A stretch of DNA of 64,000 nt from Auanema rhodensis (Eukaryota > Nematoda > Chromadorea > Rhabditida > Rhabditidae), in the NCBI GenBank assembly GCA_964057225.1, contig OZ059897.1, positions 12,462,001 to 12,526,000 on the forward strand. The letters run 5' to 3'. Both the position numbers and the translations under genes were made by a program. The notes under the pieces were generated by a model, which was not told the DNA's origin, searched no databases, and worked only from the letters and a program-made list of their open reading frames with translations. Below are positions 1 to 13,116 of the stretch, piece by piece (positions within the stretch are counted from its first letter, which is position 1; each line of letters opens with the position of its first letter).

Positions 1-3000
1 AATACTATATGAGAGGAAAGGAGTTTGCAAATTTAGAATAACTTAGTGTTCTCCTTTTTTTAGTTTTCTTTCCTTTATTTCCTGAACTTTTTAAAATTCG
101 TAGCAGTAACTGAAATTTAAAATGTCTGCTTCAGAACAGACAAAGCGAGAAATTGGCAGAAGAAAGGCATCACAATTTTTGCTTTGACTGCTTGTGCGGC
201 TTGTCCTTAGATCTCTACGATGTTTTAGCTCATCGTAGGAAGCTTGTAGCCTGCTTAATCCAATAAATGACGATGGCCAGTCATTGTGTCAAAATATTCG
301 CCATGCCAGACATCGAAGAGAAAGAAATCTTGCGAAAATTAAATTTTGTTTCAGTAATCCAGTGGTATATTACCTTGCTGTTTTCAAAGTTTTCTCTATT
401 TTATTGTCTCAAAATCTCTCTCTCTCTCTTTTTATTTCTCTTCCCTATTCTCTGTTAAACTTGTAACTTAGGGATCCCATGCTGCACAGGATCCGTCCCC
501 TCGTGGGACTAAATCCACTCAACCAACAAGTTGTCTGAAACTAAATTGAAGTTAAATAGAATAAACAAATATCTGGAATAGCCTTTTAAACTCAGAAAAT
601 TGGAGGGAAACAAGAAGATTGGTCATTGTATGTATCAGTATTTTAGAATTTATCCCTCTTCTACCGTTTAAGATGAAATACTATTTGATGTAAATGTAAT
701 AATACAAAGTGATAAGAGAGATATATTGATAAATCTTAACTATATGTTATTTCAAAATGTGAAATGCCTATACTGGGTAGCAAATGAATGAAAATAGTGA
801 ACTACTCTTAAAGAAAGCTAATGAAACGTCCATCTTAAATAGCCAATAGACATTAAAAAAAAAGATTGTTTCTCCATTTGATTAGGTAGTTACTCTTTAG
901 AAATTTGCTTTACTTTTACTTTTCTTACTGACTTTCAGTTTGATCTTTTCCTTATTGGGGTATTAACCTCAATGCATCTGAGAGATAAAATAAGAGAAGA
1001 GAGAAAGGCTTTACTCTTCTCACCAAAGGCTGCATGGCGTTGTCCATAGCTTAGGGCTTTCGTGATTAAGACTAAAGAGAGAGAAACATTGTTAATTCCA
1101 ATAGTACGAGTTTCTGCTGAAGTTTTCAACTTCTTTTTTTGTTGAAAATATGTGAAAGGCATAATTACTAAATAGATAAATAGTAATTCTTTCTTGTTAC
1201 ATATACTATTGACAAATTTATAATATCATAACATAATATTATATAATTAACTTGATGTTTTGATGTTAATTGTTACTTATTTATTTAGTATCATATGTAA
1301 TATAACTATCTTGTTGACATGATGGTATATTATTCAGTTATAGAGCACTACACATCATATTCCTTTCTGATAATCTGACCAGCTCTTATGGTGTCATCGA
1401 GCATTATACATGCTTTCATTTGATTAGCTTCTCAATATTATGAATATTTTACTACATATATTAGTTATCTGTATATAAATTGAATGAGGTATATGTCTAT
1501 ACAAGTGCTAATGCATTACCTTCATCGATTTTTCTATCTATTAATGAATACTGGACTCTAGGTGAGAACATGTCAAATGGAACATGCAGGTGGGATAGGG
1601 GATTGAAAAGCATTGAGCACTAGCAAGTGCTTCAGTTACAACGAATAGGAAGGATTTTTATTACTTCGGATATACATATTTGGTCAATATACGGAAATAG
1701 AGAATATGAGATCTTTCTTATTAGTATGTTATACTGAGTATAAATTGTTAAATAACAAAGAATAATTCTTATTCAATTGTTGTTTTTTTTTTGATACAAA
1801 AAATAAAAAAAGATTATTAAAAATAAATATTGATAAAATAAATATCTAATTTATTCAATACAAAAACATTCCGTGAGCATTAAATAGCCTAATTATCTGA
1901 ATTGGAAATAAACTTTATATATCCAAGCTCGCGTGATTTGTTCCTCTTTAAATATTCCTTTAATGTTACAACATCTACACAAACTGCTGAAAATTTTGTT
2001 TCAATTTCAAAATGAAAACAAGAAAATTTACTTTCCTTTCTTTTCACAAAAACTATTACAAAACAATGGTTCAATATAATTATAGTTTTAAACTATTTGA
2101 AATTTCATTTTAAAAAACTTAAGTTATGATTATTCTTAAACATAAGTTGTCGATGATTATTACATACTTATATACATATAAGCTTATTTTTGAAACAAAG
2201 CTAAAAGATGCATCTACATCACACACACACAATATCCAAGCAGTTTGTCATCCATAATTCGACTGTGTCGACATCAATCGGACTAGAGTATCTGACTAAA
2301 AATTGCTCCCAAAAGACTTTGAAACATTGAAATACACTCAATTGACAAATGGTTTCTATATCAATCCTATGTATACAAATATTGTATGGCAGATTAGGGA
2401 CGTATGAGATGGATTAACTAATTTTTAATGCAAGTATGGAACATCTTTTTCTCAAAACCTTGTTTGAACACAATTTTGGAAGTATCGACGTTTTGAATAA
2501 TTATTCGATTAAGTTCATTAAATGTAGTTGAATTTAACTATGCATAATAGTGTCTTATGAAATTTAAAATAAAGCTAATTTAGTGGGAAATTTACGTGAA
2601 GTAAGAGTTATATATGTTTACGTCATCAGTATATTTTACAATATAACTTGTATTAATGATATGATTTTTACTAAATAAGATATCAAAAACTTAATTCTTT
2701 AAAAATAGGAATTCTATGTGTTGTATTGTTTCATTAGAAGTATTTACGTGCTGAAACATACGGAACGTTCATGACCTTATTAATACATATCTTGCCGTTA
2801 CCATCTCATCTGTATCTAATTACGGAGCTCTTGAGCATAATGAGATCCTCCACAATTCTCTCTTCTTATAGCTTTATTTGAGAAAGATAATTACATATTT
2901 GGTATTTCTCAAGTAATTCCTTTCCTTCTCTATTCTTCTACATCTTTCTCTACTCAATCTGATCCAACCTCTCACTAACCGACTTTATTCAGTTTAATCT

Positions 3001-3158
3001 GGTAATGATTACTTGACTGAAAGAAATAAAATAAGGGATCAGAAATAGAACAAGTGAATCCTATGTGAATTAAAAAAGAAAAGTATTCAAGTTAATCATA
3101 AAAATAATTATCAATTCAAATATTTGTTTCAATTTTCTTCTAATTCTTGATATTTCAG
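1..3158. other. No supported gene; probable intron or upstream region of the agrin-like gene
   Basis: Low-complexity AT-rich sequence with short open frames only, none with coding-like composition and flanking splice sites. The first solid exon at 3159 begins in mid-codon after a TATTTCAG acceptor, so the transcript must have exons further left, and most of this stretch is probably one of its introns. A Ser/Thr/Pro-rich stretch near 471-530 after a TTAG could be a linker exon, but it has no good donor, so I do not call it. Confidence 0.5.
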
Positions 3159-3874
3159 GATCATGTGCACAAGAATCTATTCTCTGTGAGCAGTTATGCT
3201 TAACAATCTCACCAGAAACTTACGAATGTGGTTGTTGGAATGACCATCATCTACTGTCTGATGGCATATCATGCAAATGTATTTTTAAATTGTTTTTTAA
3301 ACATTTTTTATGTTTTTGTTTTGTTTTTTTCAGTAAATACTTCAGCTGCTGAAATAATTACCAGAAGCTCTCGTCGTCTGGATAAGAATGTTGCCAAAGG
3401 TTTACCACGCGGACGACCTCTAGCTTTTCATGGAGGTAACTTTGCGCAATATCCTGTTATTGAATCAACATACTTGGAAACTAATATAACAATAGAGTTT
3501 AAGTAAGAATAATTACAAATTTTCTTTTTAATTAAAAATTTGGATTAATTTAGAATAACAGAACAAAAAGACGGAATATTATTTTTTGCTGGACAATTTA
3601 AAGGAGACGACTTTTTGTCATTAACAATTGTAGGACCAAACTTAGTTTTCAGGTAATTATAGCACATTTTTTGAAATTTAAAAAAAATATTTATTTCATA
3701 ATAATTTGTTTTTAGACATGATTGTGGAGAAGGTACTATTGAAGATGTTTATCGAGGCCCGTTTGCACCAGCAGAATGGCATAACTTAACTGTTTGGAGA
3801 AGGTAGGAATATATAATTTCTAAATAATTAAAATAATTATTTTTTTTATTTGTATAGAAATAATTACTCACAAT

Positions 3875-3906
<32 letters not shown>

Positions 3907-6900
3907 TCATACATTGTTATCTTTATAGAAATTGTGATAGAACTGAAATGCGTGCAGATCGAAAGACACGAATGTTAGATCTTACTGAACAGTTTAAAGT
4001 CTGTTTTGTCAATTTGTCTTAAAATTTTTGAAATGTTCTTTTAAGTTTTATAAAGGAATATCTATGGATAAGGGAATGTACGTGGGTGGGGTTCCTAACT
4101 ATATTGAAAACTTGGAGGACAAGACTGGAATGAAAAATGGATTCATTGGATGCATTCGAAAAGTATATATTTTTAAATTTTATCTAGAATCCACAAATGA
4201 AATTTCAGTTAATCATAAACGGAGAGCTGATGCTTAGTTCGTCTGATCGTATTAATAAAGTTATGAATCCTTCTGAATTATGTAAGTTATCACTACATCC
4301 TTCCCTGGCTATGTTAATGTTAATCCTATTTCAGTATATTGCGGTGTCAATCCTCATTCAATAGATGATCTCGATGAAGATTCTGTTGAAATTGATGAAT
4401 ATAACATTCCAACTGGAACTGAGCCTCCAAAAAGTATGTTCAGTTTAATTTTTTCGACAAAAGTTGTTTGTTCTCAAAAAAAAAAACATTTACAAGTGTA
4501 AAATTTAGTTATCTCTCCCTCCCAAGAAAGCTCGCTAAATCCTGTTAAAAGTTCTTAGATGAAACGAATTTTAGGACAAAGAAAAGTCTATTTTACGTAG
4601 ACTTTTTTTTATTTTACCTAATTTTTCTTTTCAAAATACTTGATGAAACAGATTAAATAGTTAGTTTCATAAAAAAATTGTGAATACTTTACGGAATTTC
4701 CATAAGCTGTAGGAAATATTTTATTATAGATATACATATATATACGTAAACTGGAAAATGAAATTACATTTTTGAAAGAATTTCCTTTTCGGAAATTAAG
4801 ATCTTCTCAACGATTATCGATAAATGATTTTATTTTTAAAATTTATTGGCATACTTGACGTATTATATTGCTCTTCCTGTCTCTGTTGACGGATTTTAGC
4901 CTTAATAGCGAAGGTTTTTAGCAAAATAGCTGAGCCAAGGGCGGAGTCAAGCTTTTGAGTCTGTTCTCTTTGCGTCCCTTTATTTCATTCAACTTGCCAT
5001 CTTTGCTTACTTCCTCTGTTGTCACAAAGACAAGTCCTCTAGCTCCTAGTGGAGCATAGGAGATAACAGCATGTCCTCAATTTTAAAATTGGCTATATTC
5101 TTAACTATATTAACTAATATTAACTGTATAAACTATGGATTCTCTGGAATGTTTATTGAAAATCTTGTCTCAGAACGTGTACTTGCGGAAGTCAACCGTC
5201 GAGCGGTCAAAGAAGTTGTGACTACTACAACTACTACAACCACAACGACAACACCTACAACTACGGCTCCCCCACTTAAACCTACCGATATCTTTGCATC
5301 AGAGACCAAATCCGTGCTTGAGCTGCTTCACGATCAAAGAGCAGGTATGAGACTTATAAAAATTATTTTATAACAGCAACTAAGCTTGCATACATACATT
5401 TGCATATATTCATAGCTTTTTTATAATATGTTATTATATTTCTTATAGTTTAAATATATTCTAGAACTTATATTATTCATCATTTCGAATGTTTCTGCAA
5501 AAAAAAGTTATATTGATGTAATTTGAACATTCATTATAAAAAAATTATTTTGCTATATCAGTTTTTTATTTCCTTTTTTTAACGATTTTATTGATTAAAA
5601 AATGGAATTAAAGAGAAGAAATAACTTTTTTTTCGTTCTCAGGATCAACAATCAGCATTCTCGTTTAGGCCTTTCGCCTTTCTAGCATTATACTTATAAA
5701 AAGCCAATCTAAATCTTTCCCTCTTATGCCCTCTGGATAAAAATGAATATGATTTTCACATCTCTTCACATAATTGGCATTTTACTTAATATTTTCTCAT
5801 TTTTCTTGCTTAGTTGTGCTACCATAAACTCCAACTAAACTTATTTATCTTTGTTACAGATCTCGTTCATGTTCTACCGCCTGATCTCGAGCATGAATAT
5901 AGTAACGAGCTTAAAGCTCCCACGTTACCTATTATTGAATCAGCAGAATTTTCTGGACGATCATGGATACGACAGAAAGCAAATTGGGATGTACTGGATC
6001 GTGTTGAGCTTGTTCTACATTTCCGATCCACCATGGAGTCAGGAATACTCTTCTATTGGAGTTCGGGGATCAAATATATGATTGTTTATCTCCAAAAAGG
6101 CTATGTAAATATGCAGATCAGCATGGGTGATGATAGTATCCTACTGAGGTAATAATTTTCCAAATTAAAACAAACTATTTAAAAGAATTAATAATATTTT
6201 TACGGAAAAATAGTTTCTTGCTATTGTTTGAATAATGTTGAAATTTTAAAAGTTGTCAACTTTTTGCCCTTAGGGGAATTTTCTTTTATATTTGCCTGAA
6301 TGTTACATAAAGGACAAATTCTTGTGAACTTCTTATTTTAGAAATACATGTGTATATACAAATATATATTTTTAAATATGTATATATGTGTATTTATATA
6401 GAAATCGAATAAGAACTGAGTTCACTGCAAAAATAAATTTTCCTGATTTAGCAGGAGTTCCTAATTTAAATTGAAGACAATTACTCCTAAAAACCATGAT
6501 AAATGTTCTATTAAAAAAAAGAAAATGTGTAAACAAAAGTATTCTTAATATGTTTTCCGTAAAAAAGAGTTCTTAACCTTACTTCATGGCTTGTCAATAA
6601 CAAACCTTTTCAAATGTAATTGAGTTTTCACAATTTTCTTATGCAATATGTATTTATATAAATGTATATGGACATAAGATCTACTTTATTAAAATCAGAT
6701 TTTTGCTAAAAAAAAATATTTTCCATTGAGAATGTGATTCAAGTAAGCTTTTTCAGATCTGAATCAACTGTTAACTTAAATCAATGGCATAAAGCTGAAA
6801 TTTGGCGAACTGGAAAAGGAGTTCTTATGAAAGTTCGTTCAACAAAATCAAATTATTGGTTCTCCTAAAAGTGAACTGAGTATCCAATTTGCAGGTTGGA

Positions 6901-8414
6901 AGACAATCATGGGTTGAATCTGAACTAAAATCTTTGGGGACCGCTTCAACGGAGCCAGGATGGATTCAACTTGCCGGTACAGACGAACTAACACCATTAC
7001 CTGGAACCAATAAGCATCTGTCTTTCTTCCATGGCTGTATGAAACGTGTAAGTTTGTTGTGAAATCTGATCCAATAGTGTTAAATATATATTTTTCAGAT
7101 TCATTTGAATGGTAGATCTATACATCTCCATGCTGTAAATGGAATTCGGGAATGTGGAACGGACCCATGTGCATCAGCTAAATGCCCACAAACATGCTCA
7201 GTTTCTAATAACCAAGCTGTTTGTCTATGTCACTGGCCGTTCGGAGGACCAGAATGCAAAGAAAGTATGTAACTATACATTGCCTAGGGTAGTTCTACAA
7301 ACGTATTTCAAATTTAGGAACAAACGAAGCCTTAACAGCGATGAATTTCAATGGACATTCATATTTGGAACTAAATAATGAAAAGATCATGAATCAGTAT
7401 GAAAATTATAATAATATTTGATAAAACTTGTTTTTTTTTCAGAATTACGGGTGATTGGTTAAGACTAACAATTGATTTCCGTTTGGATAACATCACTTAT
7501 TCTGATGAAGGACAATCTGCTCAGGTAAAACAGTTTTAATTAATGTAAAATCTACTCAATATTCGATAACTATAACAACTGATATTTCACTGTTCATAAC
7601 ACAAATCAAAGATCGAATTTACTTTCATTGGTACATACTTGCCATGAATCATATATCATGTTTTTACATCAAAGTTACTTTTTCGAAGTAAAAAGACAAA
7701 GAATACAATGAGGTATTTGTATCAACGATCATTTTCAACCATTTTTTTTCATTAATCCGTATAAGTATATTAGAGAAAGCCAGAGAAAACATGAAACATT
7801 ACTTATATGTTTATAACGGTTTAAACAAAGGTCTATTCATCTGGTGTTTTTCATAGTATGTAACTTCAGATTCTTGCCTACGCAGGTGAAGACCCTTCAA
7901 AAGGTGATTTCTTCAAATTAACTGTTGTTCCGAATTCTATGGTTCAGGTATGAAAATTTTAACATTATTGGTTTTCATAATGAAATTTTCAGTTTGTCGC
8001 CAATTTGGGATCTGGTCTAGTTGAACTAACGCATCCTACTACAGTGCATCCGGAGAGATGGAACTCTGTGTCTGTATTAAGGTGCGATCGGATAATTGAT
8101 TTCTTCAAACATTTTATGATATTTCAGAGAGCGCCGGCATATAACACTGTCCCTTAATGGTGAGAGTCCAATTACAACTATGGCTCCAGAAGGATCTGAA
8201 CAATTAAATGTATACAATTCACTATTTATCGGTATGTTTCTACAGAATAATTACATATATCATATCAACATATTGTCCAGGATCACATCCATCTAACTTC
8301 ACAATGGGAATGGGTTTACGTGGTTGTATTGAAACTATAGAAATTGGTTCAGTTAGTATCTTCCACCCATCTGAAGCTCATCAAGCCATTAACATTCGTG
8401 ATTGCGCTCTGTGA
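3159..8414 (+). CDS. agr-1: Agrin-like secreted EGF/laminin-G protein, C-terminal part (5' exons outside window)
   Basis: Eighteen phase-compatible exons encode about 693 residues: 3159-3278, 3334-3502, 3554-3652, 3716-3802, 3929-3998, 4046-4162, 4209-4281, 4335-4433, 5860-6148, 6757-6832, 6895-7047, 7099-7264, 7318-7396, 7443-7524, 7870-7947, 7993-8081, 8128-8231 and 8281-8414. Domain order is a six-cysteine EGF, LamG, linker, LamG, a second six-cysteine EGF (from about 7140), and a third LamG ending in NIRDCAL and a stop. LamG hallmarks are visible: GDDFLSLTIVG, MYVGGVPN, GFIGCIRK, FFHGCMKR and GLRGCIE. EGF-LamG-LamG-EGF-LamG with a secreted end matches the agrin C-terminus, the matrix organiser that binds dystroglycan-type receptors. 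The second half of alpha-neurexin has a similar order but ends in a membrane segment, absent from this form. The agrin call is inference from architecture and LamG wording; Kazal/follistatin domains should lie to the left. Confidence 0.6.
4915..5070 (+). promoter_or_regulatory. Probable alternative promoter/5' UTR of the short agrin-like isoform
   Basis: This block is visibly less AT-rich than the surrounding intron and leads straight into the signal-peptide ATG at 5071. A CTCCTAG lies 22 nt before the ATG and could be a spliced-leader acceptor. No TATA box is evident. The call rests on position and composition only. Confidence 0.4.
5071..5344 (+). CDS. agr-1: Alternative first exon: signal peptide plus Thr-rich linker of a short agrin-like isoform
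   Basis: ATG 5071 opens a typical signal peptide (a short start, then KLAIFLTILTNINC), followed by about 50 residues and a run of roughly ten threonines with prolines. The frame ends at a GTATGA donor at 5345 in phase 1. The preceding agrin-like exon (donor 4434) also ends in phase 1, and both fit the acceptor at 5860. The exon can therefore serve as an alternative start giving a 507-residue secreted protein of Thr-rich stalk, LamG, EGF and LamG. An in-frame TAG lies 24 nt upstream of the ATG. Being retained as an internal exon is less likely, because a signal peptide would then sit in the middle of the protein. Confidence 0.65.
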
Positions 8415-9575
8415 GCATACATTACCCATTCATTTTTTTTTCGAAATATACGGAGCTAATCTCTTGTATTTCCCACAAGATGCCTTCTACCAAAGAAAAT
8501 TTCAATATATCTGTATTTTTATTTTCTTTTATGCATATTAAGAAAAAAACGATGCAATGGTTAGAACAGATAGTTATGTTATGTGCTAGCTGTTTCTATA
8601 TTTTTCTCGATTTAACGTAAATTTTGTACATAATTTCATATTGACCGGTATTTAAATCCTATTTTTATCTCCTGCAATGTAATAATCTTAATTAGATTAG
8701 AACGTTTATCATAATAAATATAATTTGTTTTATTTATGAATATCTGAATATCTTTTAAAATTATCATTTCAATGTTGACATGTTAAGCAAATTAAGATCA
8801 CGTGAAAATAACACGTGATAATCATTTTCAATCAATAGATTGCGTCAAACGGTTGCATTATTTGAATTAAAACAATAAAAAATGCTGACAACTTTCATAA
8901 GATATTGCGTATAAATAGTTAATAGAAATTGTTCAGCATTCTTCTACATACACAACGCATAATATCCTCATATTTATATCAATCAAATTAAAAAGATGAC
9001 AAGAAAATAGCTTCTATAAGAAGCAGATGTCTTATACCTGTAAATTACATAAAGAAACTAAGAACTCAGTCAACATAAAAACTAATTAACGCTTGTAAGC
9101 TCTTTTTCATATACCAATTGCCAAAGTTATGAGTGTTTATGAAGCACGCAAGCTCTAGAAATCATCTGCTTTATTATTGACACATCATATGTTTGTTTGT
9201 ATAGTATTGGCAGATTGCGTGAATATCACATCTGGCTTTTTGCTAATGACCGAAAAACCGCTCAGCTGATTGCCATAATAGTCTTGGCATTCTCCACAGG
9301 TAAACCAGTCAGTTTACATTTCTTTTCAGGTCATGATGATGACGATTATTTCAAAACTAAAACTGGTAGCTAAATTTCAGCTAACCGATCATATATATTA
9401 ATTTATTAGAGACATCAAAAGCCATCTAATTGGTTTCAATCTTTTTTTTAACTAATATAAGCTAAAATGAGTAATAAGTATTCTTTTTTTAGTACTTATC
9501 TTGTCATCAATCATTTTTTTCAAATGTCTATAGCTCTCACTTCCATTTCATACACTTTAAAATTATTTTTTCAGT
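8415..9575. other. Intergenic region, with a possible alternative 3' exon of the agrin-like gene at 9205-9373
   Basis: This holds the 3' UTR of the agrin-like gene, with AATAAA-type signals near 8713-8720, and a pair of CACGTG motifs at 8799 and 8812. An open stretch at 9205-9373 starts after TTGTATAG and is phase-compatible with a GTGAGC donor overlapping the stop region at 8411. It would add a hydrophobic segment (QLIAIIVLAF) and an acidic tail (HDDDDYF). Whether this exon is used cannot be decided from sequence. Confidence 0.4.
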
Positions 9576-10082
9576 ATGCTATTTATCTACTTCTTCTGCG
9601 TCATAATTACTACAGCTAGAATCATTCAAAACCGAGATCCAAAGGTTTCTTTTTCTCATATTCTTTACTTGATCTTACTTGTATCGCAGATTGATCCAGT
9701 GTTTTTTGATAATGTTATATCTCAAATAGTTGAAACATCTATGGATGATATGAGATATCGGCTACGACAAGCAATATATTCTGTAGCCATAAAACGAGTA
9801 TGTTTTGAACTTATATATTATCTTATCGTTCTAATTTTAATATAGAGTAGCGGAATAAATTCCCCGATCAATAACAATTCATCATTATCAAATACAAAAT
9901 TAGGAGATTATGAGGAATGGCTATTAGATCAGTTCATCAACCAAATTTCGCGGCGAAAAGTTAATGGTATGTTTTACTTACAACTGTCCTGAATATAATT
10001 ATATAACTGATGCTTGAAATTATCGATGTTCTTAATTCATTGGTTTGATAAGAATGTCCCCAAAAGCATTTGTAGTCGATTG

Positions 10083-10150
<68 letters not shown>

Positions 10151-11036
10151 ACATAAGAGAACATTGATGAAGGTCATAATAGTCTGTCTGCACTGTCTAT
10201 GACTGATTCTCTTCTAGGTTGCACTTTCTGTTTCCAATCAATCTTAATCTGTCTGACACCACTAGAATCTATTCCCTTATAATATCCATACTATTCACCC
10301 GATAGAAAAGTCACTTTTATATATTTAACATTTTAAACACAAGACATGAAAATGTAATGTGGAACATGGGTGCTTTGAACTAGATTAATTAACGCTATAG
10401 ATTCTTCAGATACTCCGCAGTTATCTGAAATAAATCCGGATGAAAAGGAAAACGATAAGGAAAAGGAGTTCAAAATATCGCAGCGAGATTCTCCCATAAG
10501 TTCGTCACATACTATGAGTATAGCATTAGAAACATTCACCAATAAACCAATAAAATCTGATATGAATGGACTAATCACAAGTGCTGATGAGACATCGCCA
10601 CTGTTCTTGAATGATGCTGAATCAGATTTACAATCTCCCCATTCTCTGAAGGTTGATCACTTTAGTTTTAGAACACCAATTCGAATTTTATTTCAGACAC
10701 CTCAGGGATATCTACCATCCTGGTTATTACTGCTTACAGCTGGTTCAATCATTATTCTTAGTATACTTCTACTCTTAACAACGATTATCATATGTAGAAG
10801 AAAACGATTTAAAATGGAAACCATTGCTCATCGTATTCCAAATCCTGTCCACATATCATGTAAATTCACGTTTTCAAAACTCGCTGATTTAAATTTTTGC
10901 AGCTTTTGGTGCGCCTGATAGAAATAATACTCCAGGAAGTTTTATAGAGAGAATGCATGATCACAGGCTGATTTATACAGATAGGGACTGTGAAAGCGTT
11001 TGGGGAAATACCCAAGCATTAAGAACAATTTCATGA
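9576..11036 (+). CDS. Small type I membrane protein, function unknown
   Basis: Exons 9576-9644, 9690-9797, 9846-9966, 10401-10859 and 10903-11036 join in phase to give 296 residues. Residues 1 to about 16 (MLFIYFFCVIITTARI) look like a signal peptide. The extracellular part is about 190 residues, polar, rich in Ser, Asp and Glu, with few cysteines. A strong membrane helix (WLLLLTAGSIIILSILLLL) lies near residues 210-233, followed by CRRKRFK and a roughly 60-residue cytoplasmic tail ending NTQALRTIS. The ATG is one base after a TTTTTTCAG, a likely spliced-leader acceptor, which separates it from the agrin-like gene. No known domain is recognised. A receptor or adhesion co-factor role would only be a guess. 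Confidence 0.75.
10091..10143. repeat. (AT)n microsatellite in intron
   Basis: An uninterrupted TA/AT dinucleotide run of about 50 bases lies in the third intron of the small membrane protein gene. The Tyr-Ile repeat frames across it are artefacts. Confidence 0.9.
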
Positions 11037-11214
11037 ACCATGTATTCTACTTTTCCATTCTGATCTCATTTATTTTATTGAATAAAACAAAAAATATTAA
11101 AAAAAAACATAAAGCGAAATGTTAATAGCAGACTTAAGTTTGAAAGTTCCCGTAATGAAAATGAGCAATGACTGAAGTGATTTTTAAAAATAAATATGAA
11201 AAAAAAATAGAAGG

Positions 11215-12887
11215 TCAGTTTTTCAACCATCTATTCACGAAGCCGATGTCACAAGATGACTCTTTTGTATAGTGCTGGTATATGTTTTTAATCTGAAAAA
11301 TATTTTAATGTTTAGTTCAGAAAAATAGACTCACAATGTGGTCATCTGTTGTACTATTTGTATCCCAGAGTTTTTCACAAAGTTTGCAGTAACCATTTCG
11401 ATACCCAGGACTATTCCATGGAGCTAACGTCCAATCACCATTACGCCATTCGAAGTATTCCATGAAGGCAGTTCTATAATCATATATATAATGAGGAATT
11501 TACAAAGACATGTATCATTAAACCTGTTACGTTGCAAATAATTAAGATATTTTCCCATTTCTTCAACGTTTTTGAAATCACTAACGGCTATGAAGGATTT
11601 AGGTGGAGCGTTTCTAAAAATATTCTTCAATCATAAAGTATTAAATAAATAGTCCAACAAATTTTCATACGCCCATCGTTGCATAACTATCGGAATAGAC
11701 ACATATCTAATTCTATCCCAATACTTTTCTGTTACGTAGTCTTTACAATCCTAGAAAACATGATAAGAATGTCTTTGATAGGATAAATTCTTACAGAGTT
11801 TTCCATGGCTATATAAAAAGGATATTCTTCATATATATCCTGACAATTCTTCCCATGCGGACAAATATTAGCATATTCTGGTTTATTCGCACATTTTCCA
11901 CCAATAGTTACATCAATATGTCTAAAAAAGCTCTTAGTTATGAAATTAGAACTATTAATAATACTCACTCGTTTAAAGCCTGGAAAAGCTTTTCACGTTT
12001 ATTCGCTGTATTGCAATTGGAAATAAGACCAAAAACGCCCTTTTTAGGTTTGTCTAATTTGTTGAGATCAAAATGAAAACTCTAAACATTTTAAAATAAA
12101 AAGGACAATATAAGCAGCAATACCTCTATCCGGAATCCTCTTTTTTCAGCTTCCGCTGTAGTTATCCAAAATGAGCCATATTTGAACACGACATCCGATG
12201 ATAGCAAAGGAGTTGCCAACCAATTAAAGAAGTTTTCTGAATTGTCAGCTTGTACAACAAAAAAAACCGTAAACGCTAGTGTACCTGGTAAACTTTTAAT
12301 TTCATTCGGCACGGAATATAAACCACTATTCTCAGGTGTTTCCATAGACATATATACATATCTTTGAGATCTAAAAATTAAACTTAATTCTAATATTTAT
12401 CGAAAAAGACGAACGCGTTTCTTTGTTGCTGATCAGGGAATGGTCTACTAGTTATGTCTTTGCTATGAAAAACAACTGCATCTGCATTTGCAATCAGGCT
12501 TGGATCAGTATCAACAATACAGCGATCCTTAAATGATGTAAATGAAATACAAAATTGTGTAAATGTCACTCACAATGAAATCTTTACAATCATCTAAAAC
12601 ACCCGTAGGGTATGACCCAAAAATTGGTGTCCAAAGTAAAATTCGTTTAGGAGCTAGATTCGGAAAACGATATTCAATTCTGCAACAGGAACAACAAATG
12701 CTGACAACGCAAGCTGACGGTTTTACCTATCCTTAGAAACTGTCAAGTACAAATGCTTTTGCCGTCTACGGAGATGTTCATGATTACCATCATCGTAGGC
12801 AATAATACGATAAAAAGCATAGAAAACAAATAAAGCTATAAAGAAAGTAAGAACATTTCTGTAGAAGACTGCTGGACGAATTTTCAT
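11215..12887 (-). CDS. Alpha-1,3-fucosyltransferase (GT10), type II Golgi enzyme
   Basis: Ten minus-strand exons (12887-12727, 12679-12574, 12527-12415, 12370-12124, 12081-11969, 11921-11795, 11750-11671, 11613-11524, 11473-11335, 11292-11215) give 417 residues. A short cytoplasmic start and a membrane anchor near residues 9-26 ([18 protein letters not shown]) are typical of Golgi type II glycosyltransferases. GT10 signatures are present: [22 protein letters not shown] near the acceptor-site region, and the donor-binding stretch ending [17 protein letters not shown], then a [11 protein letters not shown] helix. The enzyme should transfer fucose from GDP-fucose to N-glycan or Lewis-type GlcNAc. 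Usual length for the family is 350-450. It sits 229 bp downstream of IFT43 on the same strand, and a TTATCTTTCAG precedes the ATG by about 27 bases, suggesting trans-splicing. The worm paralogue (fut-1, -3, -5 or -6 type) cannot be assigned. Confidence 0.88.
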
Positions 12888-13116
12888 GATTATTCGCAAT
12901 TATCTCATAACTATCTGAAAGATAACGCTGCTACTTTCATATGCATTTCCAGTGTATGATATTTATGGCAGAAACCAAGGAGTATAAAAACTATAAAACA
13001 AATTATTTAACATTTATTGGCGCTAGTATCGAGACTCTGTATTTTCGAGTAAAAAAATGCATGCGCTCTAATGATAATTTGATTGGGGGAGTGGGCAAAA
13101 CGATACCAGCTCCCAT

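Noticed and set aside
5814-6152. Open frame starting at ATG 5814
   Set aside because: The true exon starts at the TTACAG acceptor before 5860. The codons before it are intron read-through.
8208-8620. Several short + frames near the end of the agrin-like gene
   Set aside because: They read through introns or off-frame 3' UTR; the in-frame exon 8281-8414 explains the coding signal.
9961-10202. Tyr/Ile-rich frames on both strands
   Set aside because: Produced by the (AT)n microsatellite at 10091-10143.
9576-11036. Treating these exons as the membrane anchor and tail of a neurexin-like gene together with 3159-8414
   Set aside because: The agrin-like frame stops at 8412-8414, and this gene has its own signal peptide immediately after an SL-type acceptor.
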